Virus record (IMG/VR): IMGVR_UViG_3300037258_001228
Location: 1-42,083 of that record
Source: a virus
DNA: 42,083 nt
Direction: 5' to 3' (one strand)
A program made the translations under genes and the position numbers. Position 1 is the first letter of the stretch. Each line of letters starts with the position of its first letter. Positions 39,360 to 42,083 of this stretch are shown one piece after another. The notes beneath the pieces were generated by a model. It was not told where the DNA came from. It was given only the letters and a program-made list of their open reading frames with translations, and made no database searches.

Positions 39360-39719
39360 ATGGAAACCACCAAAATAGAAAAAGCGAAGCTTCTGGAAAA
39401 GCTTCTCGTCAACCGCAATGCGCATCGCGCCATCTTCCTGAAGGCGCAGGTCGGGTACAGGAAGACTGTGATCCGCCAGCTCGACAAAATGCTAAAGCTC
39501 GCACGCACGGGGAAGCCGATTCGACTTCAAGTCCATATCGCTGTCCCGGCGCCCATAGACCAGACGGGCGATTATGACCGTGTAATCGCGATGCTCCGCT
39601 GGACCCAAGACAAGGTCATTGAACTAGACGCTACCGAGTTCAGCAACTACGTGCTCGATAACTGGCGCTGGTCCGAGCAGTCGACGATGAGCACTAGCTA
39701 TTACTCGAACGTGAAATAA
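39360..39719 (+). CDS. Conserved phage protein of unknown function
   Basis: A 119-residue protein. AKLLEKLLVNRNAHRAIFLKAQVGYRKTVI is its helical start, and DYDRVIAMLRWTQDKVIELDATEFSNYVLDNW its second half, a recognisable family of unnamed phage proteins spanning diverse hosts. The role is unknown. It is the leader of the second DUF2325-like gene (3-base gap). Confidence 0.7.
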   Translation: METTKIEKAKLLEKLLVNRNAHRAIFLKAQVGYRKTVIRQLDKMLKLARTGKPIRLQVHIAVPAPIDQTGDYDRVIAMLRWTQDKVIELDATEFSNYVLDNWRWSEQSTMSTSYYSNVK

Positions 39720-39722
39720 CCC

Positions 39723-40568
39723 ATGCAACGTCGCATCCACTGGACTCCACTCGAATGCGAGGCGCTGGCCCGGGAGACGGCCCTAGGCTTATTCGAGAAC
39801 CATATCAACGCGGTTCCTTCGACGACCGGAAACACGCCGATACTCAAGCCCATCGTCATCGACGCCCAGAAACGGGCGCTGAAGCCGGAGCGCCTAAGGA
39901 TCGACTTCGGCTCCTTAGCGCAGGTTACGGAACGGTACTGGGAGCTGGTCCCACGGGAGCTAAAGAAGCTCCAGCAAAACGGCCACAAGGAGAAGCCGGC
40001 CGAGCCCCCGGCCCCGCCTCTGCCCCCGCCTCCGAGCCCAGAGGAGGTAGTCGCGGGCTGTTCCGATGCCACGCTCCTGGCCGAGATGGGCGCCCGGTTC
40101 TTCCGGGTCTTGGGCCAGAGGCAGGCTATTACGGTCAATATTCCGGGGGTCGATGAACTTCGTGCTGCCATTGCCAACGTGACGGCACAGGCCACAGCCC
40201 TGTCTGATACCGCGAGCCGCCTCACAGCCAAGGTCGGAGAGCTGGAGACGGGCTACATGGTCCTGCGTAAGGACGTATCCCGCCTGAAGCCACCTCCGCC
40301 TGTCGTCTGGTGCCTCGGGGCGACCCATGAGACCCAGATGTTCCTGCAAAGGAAGTCCGAGGAGGCCCACATGGAGGTCGACTTCAGGTTCACGGACAAC
40401 GCCACGGCTCCGCGCGCCTTCAAGGCCGACTACGTCCTCACTTTTGCCCAAGCGAGCCACGACTGGGACGAGTTCATCCGCTCGGCCGTATCCCGGTCCC
40501 ACGTCTGCCACATCGGGGGCAGGCACGACCAGGCCATGGTTCAGCTCAGGATTTGGCTCAAGGAATGA
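39723..40568 (+). CDS. DUF2325-like Rossmann-domain protein, copy 2
   Basis: A 281-residue protein. The N-terminus (WTPLECEALARETALGLFENH) is helical; a Pro-rich linker at about 95-112 (PPAPPLPPPPSP), a coiled coil (about 150-195) and a C-terminal DUF2325-like domain (VVWCLGATHETQMFLQRKSE ... VDFRFTD ... ADYVLTFAQASHDWDEF ... HIGGRHDQAMVQLRIWL) follow. Compared with copy 1 at 37022, the last domain aligns over about 90 residues, including the final GG-turn and LxxWLKE end. Confidence 0.7.
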   Translation: MQRRIHWTPLECEALARETALGLFENHINAVPSTTGNTPILKPIVIDAQKRALKPERLRIDFGSLAQVTERYWELVPRELKKLQQNGHKEKPAEPPAPPLPPPPSPEEVVAGCSDATLLAEMGARFFRVLGQRQAITVNIPGVDELRAAIANVTAQATALSDTASRLTAKVGELETGYMVLRKDVSRLKPPPPVVWCLGATHETQMFLQRKSEEAHMEVDFRFTDNATAPRAFKADYVLTFAQASHDWDEFIRSAVSRSHVCHIGGRHDQAMVQLRIWLKE

Positions 40569-40573
40569 ATTAC

Positions 40574-40645
40574 GCCCTCCTAGTTGAACAGGCTACAACC
40601 CGGCCTCGCAAAGGCCGTAGTCCCGGTTCAAGTCCGGGGGGGGCT
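40574..40645 (+). tRNA. tRNA-Cys (GCA) gene, odd loop and acceptor
   Basis: Arms: acceptor GCCCTCC, D stem GTTG/CAAC, anticodon stem CGGCC/GGCCG with loop TCGCAAA (anticodon GCA), T arm CCCGG-TTCAAGT-CCGGG. Position 33 is C instead of the near-universal U. The 3' acceptor strand is one G short of a full match to GCCCTCC; an 8-G run here could be a sequencing slip (nine would restore a 7-bp stem and put U73, the Cys discriminator, in place). CCA is not encoded. Confidence 0.75.
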
Positions 40646-40649
40646 TCTA

Positions 40650-40725
40650 TGCGGCGTAGTTTAACTGGCCAGAACCCTTCCCTGTGTAGGAAGTAGCCCT
40701 CGTTCGAGCCGAGGCGCCGCAGCCA
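40650..40725 (+). tRNA. tRNA with GTG (His) anticodon and Gln-like acceptor
   Basis: Acceptor TGCGGCG pairs fully with CGCCGCA, then G73 and CCA are encoded. D stem GTTT/GAAC, anticodon stem CTTCC/GGAAG with loop CTGTGTA (anticodon GTG, U33 present, U37 instead of a purine), T arm CCTCG-TTCGAGC-CGAGG. U1-A72 with G73 is the tRNA-Gln type end; His tRNAs normally have G-1 and C73. The gene ends 5 bases before the Xre gene's ATG. Confidence 0.75.
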
Positions 40726-40730
40726 TTTCC

Positions 40731-40958
40731 ATGAAGATCGAATTAGACGTGAACCAGGAGCTGGGAAACCTTCTGAAGGCCATGCGGCTTTCTGCCGGCA
40801 TGAACCAGGATGAGATGTCTCAGAAGCTCGGGGTCACTCGGAGCCACATCTCAAACCTGGAGAAGGCCAAAATAACTAACGTTCTCTTGGCGCATCTAGT
40901 GCGCTGCGGGGAAGCTACCGGTTTCGAGGTGAAGCTGAAGATCACAAGGAAGAAATGA
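40731..40958 (+). CDS. Xre/Cro-type HTH regulator
   Basis: A 75-residue DNA-binding protein. ELGNLLKAMRLSAGMNQDEM then SQKLGVTRSHISNLEKAKI (about 10-48) is a complete HTH_3 fold. The ATG begins 5 bases after the tRNA CCA end, with no ribosome-binding site. It may be the repressor or antirepressor for the GGCGCC operators. ATGA overlap to the SLOG gene suggests a regulator/effector pair. Confidence 0.85.
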   Translation: MKIELDVNQELGNLLKAMRLSAGMNQDEMSQKLGVTRSHISNLEKAKITNVLLAHLVRCGEATGFEVKLKITRKK

Positions 40959-41317
40959 TCGTCGCGATCACAGGAGGCAGGGATTACGAGATTCAGGACG
41001 TGGACATCCTCTGGAGCGCCACGGAGCTGGGCCTCCTCGACGTGCCCAAGGACCAGATTGAATTCATTCACGGGGACTCGAAAGGGGTCGACCGTTACAT
41101 GGGCCGAATCCTTACGGCGAACGGCTTCAAGGTGACCCCGATCCCCGCAGACTGGAAGGCATTTGGGATATGCGCCGGGCCCCTGCGCAATCGGATGCTG
41201 GCCCAGAAGTGCGACCTGTGCCTCGCATTCCCCGGAGGTAAAGGCACGCAGAACATGGTCAACACCTGCAGGGGGCTGGGGAAGGAAGTGCGCGAGAGCC
41301 CGACGCGACTCGGATGA
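40955..41317 (+). CDS. SLOG/DUF2493 (YspA-like) protein
   Basis: A 120-residue protein. MIVAITGGRDYE (start), FIHGDSKGVDRYMG (about 37-50), PIPADWKAFGICAGPLRNR (about 62-80) and LCLAFPGGKGTQNMV (about 88-102) are the complete motif series of the SLOG superfamily, which binds nucleotide-derived ligands or processes nucleotides. The gene overlaps both neighbours as ATGA. SLOG proteins act as sensors in some phage-defence systems, but a housekeeping role is also possible. Confidence 0.9.
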   Translation: MIVAITGGRDYEIQDVDILWSATELGLLDVPKDQIEFIHGDSKGVDRYMGRILTANGFKVTPIPADWKAFGICAGPLRNRMLAQKCDLCLAFPGGKGTQNMVNTCRGLGKEVRESPTRLG

Positions 41318-41751
41318 GCCACTCCATCTTCGACCTGGTCAAAATCTGGGAGCCCCGCGACTGCCGGGGTAGATATATCATCTACGCATTCCGGGCCGTA
41401 CCTGACATCCAGGGCTGGGCCCACGAGGATGGGCACACGCTCCATCTCATCGAGGTCTGGAATGAGGACATGAATATGAATAAAATCTGCCTCTTCATGG
41501 GTCGGACCATACGCCACTATGAACGCGTGGTTGTCGAGGTCGTTCGCGGCGACATCCTGGCCATTTTCCTCGTCCAACTCGGGTTTACCTACTGCTCGGT
41601 TCGCAGCTACAACCCGGATTACGACTGGGTCGGGGCCATGGTCTGGAGCAGGAATATGCCCTCAGGCATCAACGAGGGTTGCGGCAAGGGCGAGGCCCAG
41701 ATGTGGATCAAGAGGTGCAGAACCGTCGCCCGGAAGATGCCCACAAAATGA
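41314..41751 (+). CDS. Unknown protein in accessory operon
   Basis: A 145-residue protein with strands (YIIYAFRAVPDIQGW) and a middle helix with VVVEVVRGDILAIFLVQLGFTY (about 71-92). I do not recognise it. The ATGA overlap with the SLOG gene suggests a linked function; no membrane segment is certain, though residues 74-90 are hydrophobic. Confidence 0.6.
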   Translation: MSHSIFDLVKIWEPRDCRGRYIIYAFRAVPDIQGWAHEDGHTLHLIEVWNEDMNMNKICLFMGRTIRHYERVVVEVVRGDILAIFLVQLGFTYCSVRSYNPDYDWVGAMVWSRNMPSGINEGCGKGEAQMWIKRCRTVARKMPTK

Positions 41752-42083
41752 GTGAATTTCCGGTCTGGGTCGTCTTCTGCGACGGCAAGCTCGACAGGTT
41801 CATGCACGCTTCGGACATGTTCGAGAGGCACAAGCGACTCATCTACTCGGATTCCCCGGAGAGGATCATTGTAACCCTGAAGCCGCGCCTGCGCCTCACC
41901 CGGAGCCGGTTCAATATCTGGACCCGGATATTTAGGGAACACGGGGCTCTCGCGGTCTGGGTCCCGGCTCATCCCGGGTTCTGCTGGAGGGACGAGGCCG
42001 TCCTCACGTTCAGCACCGGGTACATCTGGTGTCTGGCCAGGGATTTTCTCCTGGCCCACGCGTGGCCGAATCCGTGGAAGTGA
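41748..42083 (+). CDS. Unknown protein at the end of the window
   Basis: A 111-residue protein, basic and aromatic-rich (VWVVFCDGKLDRFMHASDMF, then WIR/FREHG, ending HAWPNPWK). Start ATG41748 overlaps the previous stop. Its stop ends the window; joined to base 1 it would be directly followed by the integrase ATG. Function unknown. Confidence 0.65.
   Translation: MSEFPVWVVFCDGKLDRFMHASDMFERHKRLIYSDSPERIIVTLKPRLRLTRSRFNIWTRIFREHGALAVWVPAHPGFCWRDEAVLTFSTGYIWCLARDFLLAHAWPNPWK

Overview
The window reads as one temperate, tailed (probably short-tailed) bacteriophage genome or prophage, dense and GC-rich. It starts on the ATG of a tyrosine integrase and ends on the stop codon of a gene in the same direction. 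If the two ends are joined, a GGAAGTGA-ATG junction forms that places a ribosome-binding-like GGAAG just ahead of the integrase start, so a circularised genome cut at the integrase is likely (inference). The host is probably a GC-rich Gram-negative: two proteins carry twin-arginine export signals, many starts lack a Shine-Dalgarno sequence, and the integrase box II (NILRH instead of HxLRH) is a variant I associate with Verrucomicrobiota/Planctomycetota integrases. This host guess is low confidence.

Layout. (1) 1-2045, plus strand: integrase, terminator, two small genes and a promoter-terminator unit that may make a small RNA. (2) 2095-17745, minus strand: the late virion cassette. In transcription order it contains a scaffold-like protein, a DUF5309/SU10-type major capsid protein, a small surface protein, neck/stopper proteins, tail and fibre-like proteins, a fused sulfotransferase, three large Ala/Gln-rich putative ejection proteins, a receptor-binding-like protein, and a set of small membrane proteins that are the only lysis candidates; no endolysin is recognisable. 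(3) 17882-29825, minus strand: terminase, portal and a zinc-ribbon protein, mixed with surface-chemistry genes (two glycosyltransferases, a B12-binding-type radical SAM protein, a SAM methyltransferase), two small Tat-signal proteins and many small genes, some under 30 codons, chained by ATGA overlaps. (4) 29826-30383: a gene-poor gap with a hairpin and a terminator. (5) 30384-32873: a visibly lower-GC island with a large DUF8033-like protein and a divergent plus-strand gene. (6) 32870-36581, minus strand: early/replication-type genes (PD-(D/E)XK nuclease, replication-associated proteins, HTH and ribbon-helix-helix regulators). (7) 36582-36897: a divergent control region with repeated GGCGCC/GGCACC operator-like sites. 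(8) 36898-42083, plus strand: an accessory operon of two paralogous DUF2325-like proteins, a coiled-coil protein, a membrane protein, two tRNA genes, an Xre regulator, a SLOG/DUF2493 protein and unknown genes, leading (if circular) into the integrase.

How it works together: the divergent region probably sets the lysis/lysogeny choice; its 18-bp operator recurs 32 kb away at 4063, beside the tail-tip/lysis-candidate genes. A second conserved element (GTTTTGTGTTG) lies 32-35 bases ahead of several start codons in both arms. The most unusual parts are the enzyme set placed among virion genes, the plus-strand accessory operon, an array of about 14 (T/C)TCGAAC-type heptamers at 32617-33312, and the two odd tRNAs. 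All functions are read from sequence patterns only; no database search was run.
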